A DNA stretch of 63,411 bases from an uncultured Roseburia sp. (GCA_910577925.1 CAJTOI010000018.1:1-63411); one strand, 5' to 3'. Positions 40,761-50,048 are shown, numbered from the stretch's first letter. Made by a program: numbers and translations. The notes: a model not told the origin generated them from the letters alone.

Positions 40761-41261
40761 TTATCTGCCGCAGCAGTGCTTGTACTTCTTGCCGCTTCCG
40801 CAGGGGCAGGGATCGTTGCGCCCGGTCTTCTTGCCCACAACGACCGTTCCTGACTTCTTCTGCTCTAAATAAAGCCGTTTTCTGGTCTCGTCGTCAAAAA
40901 TCTCTTTCCACTGGGGAAGCTCGTACAGCCAGTCCGCTTTCGCGTCCACCATATTCTTATACAGCTTTTCTTTGTCAAACGCAAGGCTGACTCTCGTGTC
41001 CTCCTCCATCGTGTCGATCGGATTCGCCTCCACAAGGCTCTCGTTGATTCCGTCGAGAAATCCCGTCATCTCCATGACACTCAGCTCATATTTATCCGCA
41101 AGCTCCTTTACCGTACCCTCGACCTTCTCGTCGGGATTCGTCAAAAGCTTCTCATATACGCCTTTCTCCAAAAGGAAATATCTCTGCCAAAATCTCTGCA
41201 GCTCTCCCTTGTCCATTTTTTCATTATAGGCAACCTTCTGCCACTGCTCTAATAATGCCAT
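40761..41261 (-). CDS. SEC-C metal-binding domain protein
   Basis: 166 residues. The last ~22 residues form the SEC-C zinc motif, GRNDPCPCGSGKKYKHCC, as at the end of SecA. The rest is helical and charged (GELQRFWQRYFLLEKGVYEKLL), without signal or membrane helix. Stand-alone SEC-C proteins of this size are common in Clostridia and have no firm function. It lies just upstream of the thrS transcript, with no visible terminator between them. Confidence 0.82.
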   Translation of the reverse strand: MALLEQWQKVAYNEKMDKGELQRFWQRYFLLEKGVYEKLLTNPDEKVEGTVKELADKYELSVMEMTGFLDGINESLVEANPIDTMEEDTRVSLAFDKEKLYKNMVDAKADWLYELPQWKEIFDDETRKRLYLEQKKSGTVVVGKKTGRNDPCPCGSGKKYKHCCGR

Positions 41262-41451
41262 ACTTCATTCCTCGATTTCCTAAAATTTAATTATTTGCAT
41301 CCCAATGTCAAATACCTGTATCATTATAGCAGATGTACCCGCACTTTTCAAAATATTTTTTACCTTGACAGGAAAATCCCCTCCGAATTAGAATAGACAG
41401 CGGAACCATGCGCATCTATTTATGAAAGGATTTCACATGAAAGGATTTCAT

Positions 41452-41682
41452 ATGAAAAAAGTAAAACGGATTCTCGCCCTGATCGGCGTGCTCGTCCTGG
41501 GCGGCCTGTATGTCGCCACTCTCGTCTGCGCGTTCTCCGCGAACGAGCACTTTATGGATATGCTGATGGCTTCCCTGTATGCCTCCGCCGTTATCCCGGT
41601 GCTCTTATGGGCCTGCTCTTTTATCTCCCGGCTTCTTAAAGGAAGCGGCCGCGGACAGGATGAAAACATCGACGGGAACTGA
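41452..41682 (+). CDS. Small membrane protein with duplicated start region
   Basis: 76 residues from ATG 41452 (MKKVKRILALIG), or 81 and 86 residues from ATGs at 41437 and 41422. A 15-bp unit ATGAAAGGATTTCAC/T is duplicated in tandem, so each ATG is preceded by GAAAGGATTTCA, which serves as ribosome-binding site. Two membrane helices follow (ILALIGVLVLGGLYVATLVC; ASLYASAVIPVLLWACSFI). Not recognised. It runs opposite to the flanking genes and ends in its own terminator. Confidence 0.65.
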   Translation: MKKVKRILALIGVLVLGGLYVATLVCAFSANEHFMDMLMASLYASAVIPVLLWACSFISRLLKGSGRGQDENIDGN

Positions 41683-41701
41683 ATTCCCGCCGATGTTTTT
41701 T
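41663..41701 (+). terminator. Terminator overlapping the small membrane-protein stop
   Basis: Stem AACATCG-CGGGAA / TTCCCG-CGATGTT followed by T-rich sequence; the stop codon TGA lies in the loop. Confidence 0.85.
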
Positions 41702-41746
41702 GTGCGGCGGCCGGCGCACAAAGCGCCGCGGCCGCATCTGCCGTTC

Positions 41747-42358
41747 TCATCCCTGCTCTTCGCAAAGCCTCTCCAATTCCTCTTTGGCCTGCTTTTGATT
41801 CTCAAACACAACCCCGTGGATTCCCGCGCGCCCGGCCGCCTCGATATTTTCCGGCCGGTCGTCAAAAAACACACACTCACCGGGCACGAGCGAATATCGA
41901 TCCAGCAGGGTCTGATAAATCTCCGGCTCCGGCTTCACCTGCTGAACCTGAAAGGAAAACAGTGCTCCGTCCACCTCCGACAGGAAGGAAAGCGCCTCGT
42001 CCTTCGTCTGGGAATAAGTGCGTCTGCCGTAATTCGACAGAATGTAAACCCCGTAGCCGCGCTCTTTGAGCTCTCTTATCCAGTCTTTCGTATAGTCAAA
42101 CTGGCGGACCGGGAGCCCGACGTTATCCCAGAACAGGCGAATCTCCCGCTCATATTCCGGCGCCCTGCGGACAAATTCCGCGGCAATCTCCTCATCGCTT
42201 AAGAGGCTTCTGTCATTCTCGCTCCACGCCTCCGACTCGATTGTCGCGGCCGCCACGGCCTTCACGGTCTCCTCGTCAAACCCCAGCTGACGGAACGCAT
42301 CCCGCGGCTGCCAGTCGACAAGCACCATTCCGACGTCAAAAATAATATTCCGAATCAT
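41747..42358 (-). CDS. HAD superfamily phosphatase (YihX-like)
   Basis: 203 residues. HAD motif I IIFDVGMVLVDW at the start, motif II VYILSNYGRR near residue 100, and motifs III/IV with VKPEPEIYQ and CVFFDDRPENIEAA. It most resembles subfamily I sugar-phosphate phosphatases such as YihX. It starts 9 bases after purA, so the two are co-transcribed; a nucleotide or sugar-phosphate clean-up role is possible but unproven. Confidence 0.85.
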   Translation of the reverse strand: MIRNIIFDVGMVLVDWQPRDAFRQLGFDEETVKAVAAATIESEAWSENDRSLLSDEEIAAEFVRRAPEYEREIRLFWDNVGLPVRQFDYTKDWIRELKERGYGVYILSNYGRRTYSQTKDEALSFLSEVDGALFSFQVQQVKPEPEIYQTLLDRYSLVPGECVFFDDRPENIEAAGRAGIHGVVFENQKQAKEELERLCEEQG

Positions 42359-42367
42359 AACTTCTCC

Positions 42368-43645
42368 TTAATTACGGTAAATGATATCGTCTCTTCCCGG
42401 CCCGTTCGACACCATCGTAATCGGATATCCGAGCTGCTCCTCGATAAACTCAATATAGTGTCTGCAGTTTTCCGGAAGTTCCTCGTATTTCTTAATGCCG
42501 CGGATATCGCAGTTCCAGCCCGGCAGTTTCTTTAATACCGGTTTTGCCTTCTCAAGCCTTGCGGTCGTCGGGAAATCCGTCGTCACCGCTCCGTCAATCT
42601 CGTAGCCTACGCACACCGGGATCTCCTCCAGATACCCGAGCACGTCCAGCACGGTAAACGCCACGTCCGTCGTCCCCTGCAGTCTGCAGCCGTATTTGCT
42701 CGCCACGCAGTCAAACCAGCCCATCCGTCTCGGCCGCCCGGTCGTCGCCCCGTACTCGCCGCCGTCGCCGCCGCGTCTGCGCAGTTCATCCGCCTCCTCG
42801 CCGAAAATCTCGCTGACAAAAGCTCCGGCTCCTACCGCGGAGGAGTATGCCTTGCACACCGTCACGATCTGCCTGATCTCATACGGCGGAATCCCAGCTC
42901 CGATCGCGCCGTAGGCCGCCAGCGTGGACGAGGAAGTCACCATCGGATAAATCCCGTGATCCGGATCCTTTAACGTCCCAAGCTGTCCCTCGAGAAGAAC
43001 CGTCTTTCCCTCTCTGATCGCTTTATCCAGATAGGAGGAGACATCGCACACATACGGCTCCACCATATCGCGGTACTCATGCAGCGTCGCGAGCAATTCC
43101 TCCGGCACGATCAGCGGCTTATGGTACAGGTGCTCGAGCAGGACATTCTTGGTCTCCGCAATGCGGACCGTCTTTTCCTTCAGCAGCTCCTCGTCAAACA
43201 GCTCGCTGACCTGGAATCCGATCTTTGCGTATTTGTCCGAATAAAAAGGCGCGATTCCGGACTTTGTGGAACCGAAGGATTTCCCCCCGAGCCGCTCCTC
43301 CTCATACTGGTCAAAGAGAATATGATACGGCATCACAATCTGCGCACGGTCCGAGACAAGAATCTTCGGCTTCGGAACGCCGCGGTCGACAATCGACTGA
43401 ATCTCTTCAAACAGCACCGGAATATTCAAAGCCACACCGTTTCCGATTATGCTGGTGGTATGCCCGTAAAACACCCCGGACGGCAGGGTGTGAAGCGCAA
43501 ACTTTCCGTAGTCATTTACGATGGTATGACCCGCATTTGCACCGCCCTGAAAACGGACAATAATGTCGGCTTCCTTCGCCATCATATCCGTAATCTTTCC
43601 TTTTCCTTCGTCGCCCCAGTTGGCTCCCACTACTGCTTTCACCAT
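42368..43645 (-). CDS. purA: Adenylosuccinate synthase
   Basis: Joins IMP and aspartate using GTP, in AMP synthesis. 425 residues. N-terminal VGANWGDEGKGKITD with the catalytic Asp and P-loop, GGANAGHTIV with the catalytic His, FGSTKSGIAPFYSDKYAK, the switch-loop EGQLGTLKDPDHGIYPMVTSS and GATTGRPRRMGWFD. It has its own promoter and no pur operon neighbours. Confidence 0.97.
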   Translation of the reverse strand: MVKAVVGANWGDEGKGKITDMMAKEADIIVRFQGGANAGHTIVNDYGKFALHTLPSGVFYGHTTSIIGNGVALNIPVLFEEIQSIVDRGVPKPKILVSDRAQIVMPYHILFDQYEEERLGGKSFGSTKSGIAPFYSDKYAKIGFQVSELFDEELLKEKTVRIAETKNVLLEHLYHKPLIVPEELLATLHEYRDMVEPYVCDVSSYLDKAIREGKTVLLEGQLGTLKDPDHGIYPMVTSSSTLAAYGAIGAGIPPYEIRQIVTVCKAYSSAVGAGAFVSEIFGEEADELRRRGGDGGEYGATTGRPRRMGWFDCVASKYGCRLQGTTDVAFTVLDVLGYLEEIPVCVGYEIDGAVTTDFPTTARLEKAKPVLKKLPGWNCDIRGIKKYEELPENCRHYIEFIEEQLGYPITMVSNGPGRDDIIYRN

Positions 43646-43746
43646 TTGTTTGTCCTCCTAGTTTCCATATTCAAACATATGCGCTCCGTACACTGCTTCG
43701 CGCCGGCGCCGGCTGCACGCAGCCGCTTTCCCGTCTTTCCTCATTG

Positions 43747-43775
43747 ATTATACCCGAAGATTCTGCATAAGTAAA
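43747..43775 (-). promoter_or_regulatory. purA promoter
   Basis: -35 TTTACT (43770-43775), 17-bp spacer, -10 TATAAT (43747-43752). No purine riboswitch or PurR box is evident in the ~100-bp leader. Confidence 0.6.
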
Positions 43776-43808
43776 ATTAATATTCATTATATATGACATA
43801 ATGAATCA

Positions 43809-44723
43809 TTATACCGTTTCATCCTCACCGGACGGCTTTTCGTCAATCAGAAAATCCAGCAGTTTTCCGGCCGCGCGGGACACCGGAATGCGCTCGTCCG
43901 TCACGATGCACAGCCTGCGCACGGGGATTTCCCTCTCAAAGCGCAGCAGGCAAAGTTCCCCGCTTCGAATGCGCTCCGCGGCAAAGTCCTCCACCACACT
44001 TGCAATCCCGAGATTCCGGACCGCAAACTGTATGAGCATCTCGCTTGTCGGCAGCTCAAACTCCGGCGAAAGACGAACCCCTTCGGCCGAGAGAAACTCC
44101 TCCACGTAACGTCTTGTGGACGTCGTCCCTTCCAGGCACATGACAGGCAGCTTCCCAAGCTCCCGGTAAGGGAGCACCTTTTTTGCGAGATACGCAAACT
44201 TTCTCCCCGCCACAAACACATCCCGAATCGTCCGCACCGGCACTGTCCGCAGGGACGCCCTACGCGCTATCGGGGTGCTGACCACGCCGAAGTCAATGCG
44301 CCCGTCGCCAAGGTGCTGCAATGTTTCCGGCGTCGGCGCGTTGGTGACAGTCACGCGGATTTTCGGATGGGCCTCATGAAACCGCTCCAGATAGGGAAGC
44401 AGATAAAACTGAAGCGTCATATCGCTGGCCCCGATGCATATCTCACCGCTCTCGGGATTCAGCATCTCAGAGAGCTTTTTCTCCCCGGACAAAAGCAGTT
44501 CGTACCCGCGCTGTACATAAGAAAAAAGCAGCTCCCCCTCTTTTGTCAGACGCATTCCTTTGGAAGTGCGCACAAAAAGCGCGCACCCAAGCCCTCCCTC
44601 CAGATGCTTCACCGCCTGGCTCACGGCCGGCTGGGAGATCGACAGCTCCTCCGCCGCCAGTGTAATGCTCTGCCGCTTTGCGACATAATAAAAAATCTTA
44701 TAATATTCCAGATTGATGTCCAT
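43809..44723 (-). CDS. LysR family transcriptional regulator
   Basis: 304 residues. N-terminal winged helix-turn-helix (QSITLAAEELSISQPAVSQAVKHLE), then the two-lobed effector domain (GEICIGASDMTLQFYLLPYL). It is divergent from a MATE transporter gene across 145 bp, the typical arrangement of a LysR regulator with its target. The effector is unknown. A 9-bp inverted repeat (ATTCATTAT / ATAATGAAT, 43782-43806) lies at its 3' end. Confidence 0.93.
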   Translation of the reverse strand: MDINLEYYKIFYYVAKRQSITLAAEELSISQPAVSQAVKHLEGGLGCALFVRTSKGMRLTKEGELLFSYVQRGYELLLSGEKKLSEMLNPESGEICIGASDMTLQFYLLPYLERFHEAHPKIRVTVTNAPTPETLQHLGDGRIDFGVVSTPIARRASLRTVPVRTIRDVFVAGRKFAYLAKKVLPYRELGKLPVMCLEGTTSTRRYVEEFLSAEGVRLSPEFELPTSEMLIQFAVRNLGIASVVEDFAAERIRSGELCLLRFEREIPVRRLCIVTDERIPVSRAAGKLLDFLIDEKPSGEDETV

Positions 44724-44753
44724 TTCATTTTCCCTGATTTTTCAAAAAACGGA

Positions 44754-44782
44754 TTGTTTTTTTCTGTCTCTTGAAGTATACT
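44754..44782 (+). promoter_or_regulatory. Candidate MATE promoter
   Basis: -35 TTGTTT (44754-44759), 17-bp spacer, -10 TATACT (44777-44782), in the divergent LysR/MATE gap. Confidence 0.45.
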
Positions 44783-44868
44783 AAGCCCTACGCACATTTG
44801 CATATCGATACTGCGGCGATCCGCGTACCGTATGCCTACTATATCAGATATCAAAGGGAGATGCAATT

Positions 44869-46221
44869 ATGACAAAGGATATGACAACCGGAAATCCGCT
44901 GAAAATCATTCTTCTGTTTTCCGTTCCCGTGCTGCTCGGCAACCTGTTTCAGCAATTTTATAATATGGTGGACACAATCATTGTCGGCCGCTATCTCGGC
45001 GAGGAGGCACTCGCAGCCGTCGGTTCCACCGGCTGTCTGATGTTTCTTGTGCTCGGCTTCGCAAACGGCATTGCACAGGGCTTCGGCGTTATGGTCTCAC
45101 ATGCCTTCGGCGCAAAGGATTTCCACCTGCTCCGGCACTACGTGGCGCTTTCTCTGATTTTGACTGTCATCGTGTCCGTCCTGCTGACGATTCCGACCGT
45201 TGCGGCCTCAAAGCTGCTCCTCGCGTGGATGCACACGCCGGAAAACATCCTGCCCATGGCGGATTCCTATATTCGGATCATCTTTGGAGGAATCCTGCTC
45301 ACAATGTCCTACAATGTGCTCTCCGGCATCCTACGCGGAATCGGAGACAGCAAGACGCCGTTATATTTTTTGATTTTTTCATCCGTGCTCAACATTGTGC
45401 TCGATGTCTTTCTGATTGTGACCGCAGGACTCGGAACCGCCGGCGCAGCCCTGGCAACGGTTATCGCGCAGGGGCTCGCCGCCGTGCTGTGCCTCTTTTA
45501 CATGTTCCGCCGCTTTGAGATACTCCGCACAAAACGTGAGGATTATTATCTGGATGCCGCCGGCATAAAGAACATGCTCGCCGTCGGCATTCCCATGGCG
45601 CTCAATTATTCCGTCACTGCCGTCGGCACGATGATTATGCAGAGCGCCGTCAATGTGTTCGGCTCGAGCGTGGTCGCCGCTTTTACCGCAGCCTCCAAAG
45701 TGAACAGCATCGCGACCCAGACCATGCCGACACTCGGCACCGCGATGGCAACCTACTGCGGACAGAACCTCGGCGCCGGAAAATACGCGCGCATTTTTGA
45801 CGGCATGCGGCAGGCATTCTTTATCTGTCTCGCCTGCACTGCCCTCGGTGCGGCCGTCTGTCTTCTCGGCGGACGTTTTATCGTGAGCTGGTTTGTGACC
45901 AATCCCTCGGAAGAAATCTTCACGCACGCGATGCAGTATCTGACGATTGCGAGCTGGTTTTACCTCCCGCTTGCAATGATTTTCTGTTACCGCAATGCGC
46001 TTCAGGGACTCGGAGAAGGTCTTATTCCGATGTTGAGCGGCGTGGTCGAGCTGGTAAGCCGGCTGGCGGTCATCCTGCTCGTTCCCAAAAGCGCCGGCTT
46101 TACGGGCGTCTGCTTTGCGGACCCTGCCGCGTGGCTGTTTACCGCAATCCCGCTGGTTATCACCTATCTCCTCTGGGAGCGCAAGAAACGAGCGCTCGAA
46201 AAAACAGCGGCAGCTGCCTGA
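44869..46221 (+). CDS. MATE family efflux transporter
   Basis: 450 residues with about twelve membrane helices in two halves: NPLKIILLFSVPVLLGNLFQQFYNMVDTIIVGRYLG (first MatE repeat) and AVGIPMALNYSVTAVGTMIMQSAV (second). It probably exports a cationic drug or metabolite in exchange for Na+ or H+. The divergent LysR gene is the likely regulator. GGGAG lies before ATG 44869. Confidence 0.95.
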   Translation: MTKDMTTGNPLKIILLFSVPVLLGNLFQQFYNMVDTIIVGRYLGEEALAAVGSTGCLMFLVLGFANGIAQGFGVMVSHAFGAKDFHLLRHYVALSLILTVIVSVLLTIPTVAASKLLLAWMHTPENILPMADSYIRIIFGGILLTMSYNVLSGILRGIGDSKTPLYFLIFSSVLNIVLDVFLIVTAGLGTAGAALATVIAQGLAAVLCLFYMFRRFEILRTKREDYYLDAAGIKNMLAVGIPMALNYSVTAVGTMIMQSAVNVFGSSVVAAFTAASKVNSIATQTMPTLGTAMATYCGQNLGAGKYARIFDGMRQAFFICLACTALGAAVCLLGGRFIVSWFVTNPSEEIFTHAMQYLTIASWFYLPLAMIFCYRNALQGLGEGLIPMLSGVVELVSRLAVILLVPKSAGFTGVCFADPAAWLFTAIPLVITYLLWERKKRALEKTAAAA

Positions 46222-46241
46222 CGGCAGCCGCCGCTGTTTTT
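46201..46241. terminator. Bidirectional MATE/DegV terminator
   Basis: AAAACAGCGGC-GCTGCC / GGCAGC-GCCGCTGTTTT stem with the MATE stop codon in the loop. T-runs on both strands serve the two convergent genes. Confidence 0.85.
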
Positions 46242-46254
46242 GTTGTCATCGTCT

Positions 46255-47130
46255 CTAATCCGTCAATTCCGGCAGTTTCTTTGAGCAGGCAACCGCGAGC
46301 GCCCCGGGGCCGATATGGCAGGAAACGCTTAATGAAAGCGGGTCCATACAAATCTCCATTCCCGGAAATGCCGCCTGCACTTCCGTTTTAAACGCTTCCG
46401 CGGCCGCAAGATCGTACGTGTACGCCATTTCCAGATACATTCCCTCCCCGTTCGGCGCGTGGAAACGGTTTACGAAATCGTTTTTCATCGCTTCTATCAT
46501 AATGCTTTTTGCCTGTTTTACAGTCCGTGCCTTCGCAAAGGCATCCAGCTTTTCTCCCTGAATCTGCAGCACCGGCTTTAATTTTAAAAGCGTTCCGAGC
46601 GCCGCGGCCGCAGGCGTAATCCTTCCGCCCTTTTTGAGATAATAGAGCGTATCCACCATAATGTAGATGGATGATTCGAACTTGTCCCGCTCCAGAATCT
46701 GACGGATTTCCTCCGCAGTTCTGCCCTGCTTTTCGAGTGCAAGCGCGTCCATCACCGACTGCCTCTGCGTCACGGAAATGCGCTGATTATTTACAACCTG
46801 CACCCTGCCGTCGTAGTCCTGCGCGAGCATCAGCGCCGTCTCGCACGAACCGCTGAGACCCGAAGACATCGGTATATGGACAATCTCGTCATATGTTTCC
46901 AGCAGTTTATCCCACGTATCCGTGACATCTCCCACCACCGGCATCGATGTGGAAATATTGGTATTCTCCGACAGCATCTGATAAAACTCTTCCTGTGTGA
47001 GATTAATGCCCTCGTAATAAGTTTCGTCACCCACAAAAAAGGGCATCGGCAGAATGGTGATCCCCAGTTCTTTCGCCTCCGATTGTGTGATCCCGCTGTT
47101 GCTGTCCGACACAACTGCCACTTTACTCAT
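46255..47130 (-). CDS. DegV family fatty-acid-binding protein
   Basis: 291 residues. DegV signatures are VVSDSNSGITQSEAKELGI at the start, NISTSMPVVGD (fatty-acid head-group Ser/Thr), MSSGLSGSCETA and the GRITPAAAALGTLLKLKPVL block. Family members bind fatty acids and can feed the FakA kinase; which FakA partner applies is unknown. It lies 14 bases after mgsA. Confidence 0.92.
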   Translation of the reverse strand: MSKVAVVSDSNSGITQSEAKELGITILPMPFFVGDETYYEGINLTQEEFYQMLSENTNISTSMPVVGDVTDTWDKLLETYDEIVHIPMSSGLSGSCETALMLAQDYDGRVQVVNNQRISVTQRQSVMDALALEKQGRTAEEIRQILERDKFESSIYIMVDTLYYLKKGGRITPAAAALGTLLKLKPVLQIQGEKLDAFAKARTVKQAKSIMIEAMKNDFVNRFHAPNGEGMYLEMAYTYDLAAAEAFKTEVQAAFPGMEICMDPLSLSVSCHIGPGALAVACSKKLPELTD

Positions 47131-47144
47131 AATAAAACTCCTCC

Positions 47145-47615
47145 CTATAATGTCTCTGAACGCTCTTTGATGTTCTTTTTAAAGTTGATAACCTCATGCT
47201 CGTATTCTTCGTCCATATAGCGCGACTGAATCATAAAATCCGCGGAAGCGCGGTTATTCGCGATCGGAATATCGTAGACCTGCGCGATCCGGAGCAGCGC
47301 CTTGACATCCGGGTCATGCGGCTGCGCCGTCAGCGGATCCGAGAAAAAGATGATGAAATCCACTCTGCCCTCCACGATCTTGGCACCGATCTGCTGGTCT
47401 CCTCCGAGCGGACCGCTGTTGTACCCTCTGACCGGGAGTCCGGTTTTATCCGTGATCATGCGGGCCGTCGTCCCCGTCCCGCACAGAAAATGATTTTTCA
47501 GAATATCCTTGTTGATCTCACACCACTCGATGAGATCCGCTTTTTTATTATCATGTGCAATTAACGCGATATTTTTCTGCCTGCCGATCGTCAATGTAAT
47601 AAAATTATCATTCAT
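47145..47615 (-). CDS. mgsA: Methylglyoxal synthase
   Basis: Converts dihydroxyacetone phosphate to methylglyoxal, a glycolytic overflow route. 156 residues. Conserved IALIAHDNKKADLIEW, CGTGTTARMITDKTGL, and the catalytic-Asp block SGPLGGDQQIGAKI with FFSDPLTAQPHDPDVKAL. It is followed by degV in a two-gene unit. A strong extended -10 and two palindromes lie upstream. Confidence 0.96.
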   Translation of the reverse strand: MNDNFITLTIGRQKNIALIAHDNKKADLIEWCEINKDILKNHFLCGTGTTARMITDKTGLPVRGYNSGPLGGDQQIGAKIVEGRVDFIIFFSDPLTAQPHDPDVKALLRIAQVYDIPIANNRASADFMIQSRYMDEEYEHEVINFKKNIKERSETL

Positions 47616-47687
47616 AAAACTCTCTCCTTTTATTTACCATGTGCTTTTCACTGCCTTTTATACACACCGCATGTCAGCCTGTGCCGA

Positions 47688-47733
47688 CTCACGCCAGTGG
47701 GACTTATTGGCTCACGCCAGTGAGACTATTATA
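47688..47733 (-). promoter_or_regulatory. mgsA promoter with two operator-like palindromes
   Basis: Extended -10 TGCTATAAT (TATAAT at 47728-47733), then two copies of CTCACGCCAGTG (47688-47699 and 47711-47722). The upstream one completes the palindrome CTCAC-GCCA-GTGAG. They start about at +1, a classic repressor position, with a 23-bp period. Confidence 0.6.
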
Positions 47734-47761
47734 GCACACCTGCATACAATGCGCCATAAAA

Positions 47762-47785
47762 AATCGTCGCTTTGCAGCGACGATT
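47762..47785 (-). terminator. MCP terminator
   Basis: Perfect stem AATCGTCGCT / AGCGACGATT with a 4-nt loop and six T on the minus strand, 28 bases after the MCP stop. Confidence 0.88.
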
Positions 47786-47813
47786 CCAAAGTGATTTTCA
47801 CTGTTGCAGTTTC

Positions 47814-49289
47814 CTATTTTTCCTGAACCAATTCCTTCATATGCTCGGAAATCTCAAAAATCTCGTCCAGAAGACTGTTCAGCTCACCGAGCGCATGCAT
47901 GCTCTCCTCGCTCACGTTGATACTGCTCTCCGAGGACGCCGCAACCTGCTCGCTTGTCGCCGACAGGTTTGTGATGCTGTCATTGATCTCGGTATTGGCT
48001 GCCAGAATACTGTTCACTTCATTGGTAATATTCTCAACCGCCATATGAAGGTCGTTGACCTTCTCCTCAATCAGGTTGAATTTCTCCCGCGTCGTCTCAA
48101 TCATTTCATTTTGCCGCTCGGAGGATTCCGCGGACCGCTGCATATTCACGGACGCCTCCTCCACATTTAAAGTCAGCTTTTCGATAATATCGGTAATCTT
48201 ACCGGTTGACTCCTTCGTCTCCTCGGACAGCTTGCGGATCTCATCCGCCACAACGGCAAAGCCTTTTCCTGCCTCTCCGGCTCTCGCCGCTTCAATGGAA
48301 GCGTTCAGGGAAAGAAGATTTGTCTCCTCCGAGATATTCAAAATGGTAGAAATGATGACCTCCACCTCTTTGATCCTGTCATTTAACTCGTCCGTCGTCG
48401 TTCTGGTGGAGCGGTTAATCTCTGCGGTCTGGGTCGCCTGCTCCTTTAATATGCGGATAAGCTCGGAACCCTCCTGTATCGCTTTCTGCGAAGTCTCGGA
48501 AGCGGCCTTCATCTCCTGCGTCTCACGTCCCGCATTTTCGATATTCGTCTGGATATCGCTGGTGCGCATCGTCTGAACCTCAATCGCCTCCGCCGTCAGC
48601 TTGACGCTCGATGCGATCTCTTTTACGGAGCTGCTGCTGACGTCCATACTGTCGGTCAGAACCTCCGCCCGCTCACGCGCGTTGTCAAATTTATCCGCAA
48701 GCTGCTCCGACGCCGCGATAATCTCCATCGACAGCCGCGATGCCGTATCCATCTGCTCGGTGATCGCGTTCACATCCTCCCTCGCATGACGCTCCTGAAG
48801 CCTTACGATAATATAAGCGGTAATGCAAAACAGCAGCGCATAAAAAATCTGCATCAGACTTGCCGCGCTCGATTCCGGATACATGTTATAGTTCTTGATG
48901 CCGCCCGCCACATTCAGGACGATCGCGGTAAACATCGCCTGTCCGGCAATTTTTTTATTCATATAGAGCATTGCGGTCAGCATAATCGGATAAACCAGCG
49001 CATACATATACACGTTTCTCTGCGTCATAATCGTGATTCCGTATATGACAAACATGCATATGAGACATGCTTTTTCAAACTTTGCATCGCCTCTGTACTT
49101 AAAATAACAAACGATAAAAATGACGAGAGCCAGCACGCATATAACGGCCCGCGGCACAACCAGTCCCATATTTGCCGTTTTGTCAAGCATGCCGAGCAGT
49201 GAGATGACTGAGGCATAACCCAAAATCAATACCCCGAGAATCATCGTTGTCTTGTTCTTTTCCAGTGCCTGTCTTTCTTTTAGCTCCAT
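47814..49289 (-). CDS. Methyl-accepting chemotaxis protein without large sensor domain
   Basis: 491 residues. The N-terminal ~170 residues form about six hydrophobic helices (TTMILGVLILGYASVISLLG ... IFYALLFCITAYIIV), with almost no extracytoplasmic domain. The cytoplasmic signalling coiled coil carries the hairpin tip ISEETNLLSLNASIEAARAG and FAVVADEIRKLSEET. It presumably senses membrane or energy state. The ATG overlaps the end of the NUDIX gene by 10 bases. No che genes are nearby. Confidence 0.92.
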   Translation of the reverse strand: MELKERQALEKNKTTMILGVLILGYASVISLLGMLDKTANMGLVVPRAVICVLALVIFIVCYFKYRGDAKFEKACLICMFVIYGITIMTQRNVYMYALVYPIMLTAMLYMNKKIAGQAMFTAIVLNVAGGIKNYNMYPESSAASLMQIFYALLFCITAYIIVRLQERHAREDVNAITEQMDTASRLSMEIIAASEQLADKFDNARERAEVLTDSMDVSSSSVKEIASSVKLTAEAIEVQTMRTSDIQTNIENAGRETQEMKAASETSQKAIQEGSELIRILKEQATQTAEINRSTRTTTDELNDRIKEVEVIISTILNISEETNLLSLNASIEAARAGEAGKGFAVVADEIRKLSEETKESTGKITDIIEKLTLNVEEASVNMQRSAESSERQNEMIETTREKFNLIEEKVNDLHMAVENITNEVNSILAANTEINDSITNLSATSEQVAASSESSINVSEESMHALGELNSLLDEIFEISEHMKELVQEK

Positions 49290-49819
49290 TTCTCTCCAGC
49301 TCCTTCATCCGTATTCGCTATTGCAATCTTTCGATCCATCAGCATTTTCACAAACGCCGTATCCCGCACAATCCACGGATCTTTCTCAATCAGGATATTC
49401 CTCTGATAGATTTCCTCCGGCGTTGCCCAGCGCAGTTCATACCCCTTTGCGATCTCACTTTCAGTCAGCTGTAATGCATCTTGTTTTCCCTCCACTCTAC
49501 ACTCATAAAACAGAGAATGACAGACATATTTTGTCTTTGCCTCAAACAGATCGCGCCTGATCTCGACAATCTCTCCGATTTCACGAACTGCCGATACAAT
49601 GACATGCAGTCCCGTCTCCTCCCGCACCTCCCGCACCAAAGCCTGCAGATATGCTTCCCCCGGCTCTATGCCGCCTCCGGGAATCTTGTACTCTCCATCC
49701 CTGCTGCACTGCATTGCGAGCTTACCGTCACGCATAATAATCCCGCGCACAGAATATTTCTCAAATACTTCCGTCGTGTCCTGGTAATCCATCGCATCAA
49801 ATGTCGCAAGAATTTTCAT
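49280..49819 (-). CDS. NUDIX hydrolase
   Basis: 179 residues from ATG 49819 (MKILATFDAMDYQD), with AAGGAAGCGG upstream; an earlier ATG lacks a good site. The NUDIX box is GGGIEPGEAYLQALVREVREETGLHV (GX5EX7REUXEEXGU pattern complete) near residue 50. It hydrolyses a nucleoside diphosphate linked to an unknown moiety. It is co-transcribed with the downstream MCP. Confidence 0.92.
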   Translation of the reverse strand: MKILATFDAMDYQDTTEVFEKYSVRGIIMRDGKLAMQCSRDGEYKIPGGGIEPGEAYLQALVREVREETGLHVIVSAVREIGEIVEIRRDLFEAKTKYVCHSLFYECRVEGKQDALQLTESEIAKGYELRWATPEEIYQRNILIEKDPWIVRDTAFVKMLMDRKIAIANTDEGAGEKWS

Positions 49820-49977
49820 ATCCGCTTCCTTTCTCATCGATTATACCTGATTGTTATAGTTATAGCTGATAATATTATACTACTTTTTCCCCTGGACACA
49901 ATACCTTGTGTTTATTTTTTTATTTTAACTATCTATTGTGTATGCAACTATATCTGTAGTAAAATTCCGCAAAAAAA

Positions 49978-50014
49978 CTCAGGGCATCATCGGTGTTCCC
50001 TCTGATACCCTGAG
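49978..50014 (-). terminator. groEL terminator
   Basis: Stem CTCAGGG-ATC / GAT-CCCTGAG with a long loop, followed by seven T on the minus strand. Confidence 0.85.
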
Positions 50015-50048
50015 ACTGTTTTATTTTATTCCGTTATACCGGCATGTT

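Noticed and set aside
42607..43563. Alternate-frame ORFs inside purA
   Set aside because: Shadow frames of a clearly conserved gene.
43782..43806. 9-bp inverted repeat as LysR terminator
   Set aside because: No T-run on either strand and AT-only stem; it may be incidental or an operator, so it was not listed separately.
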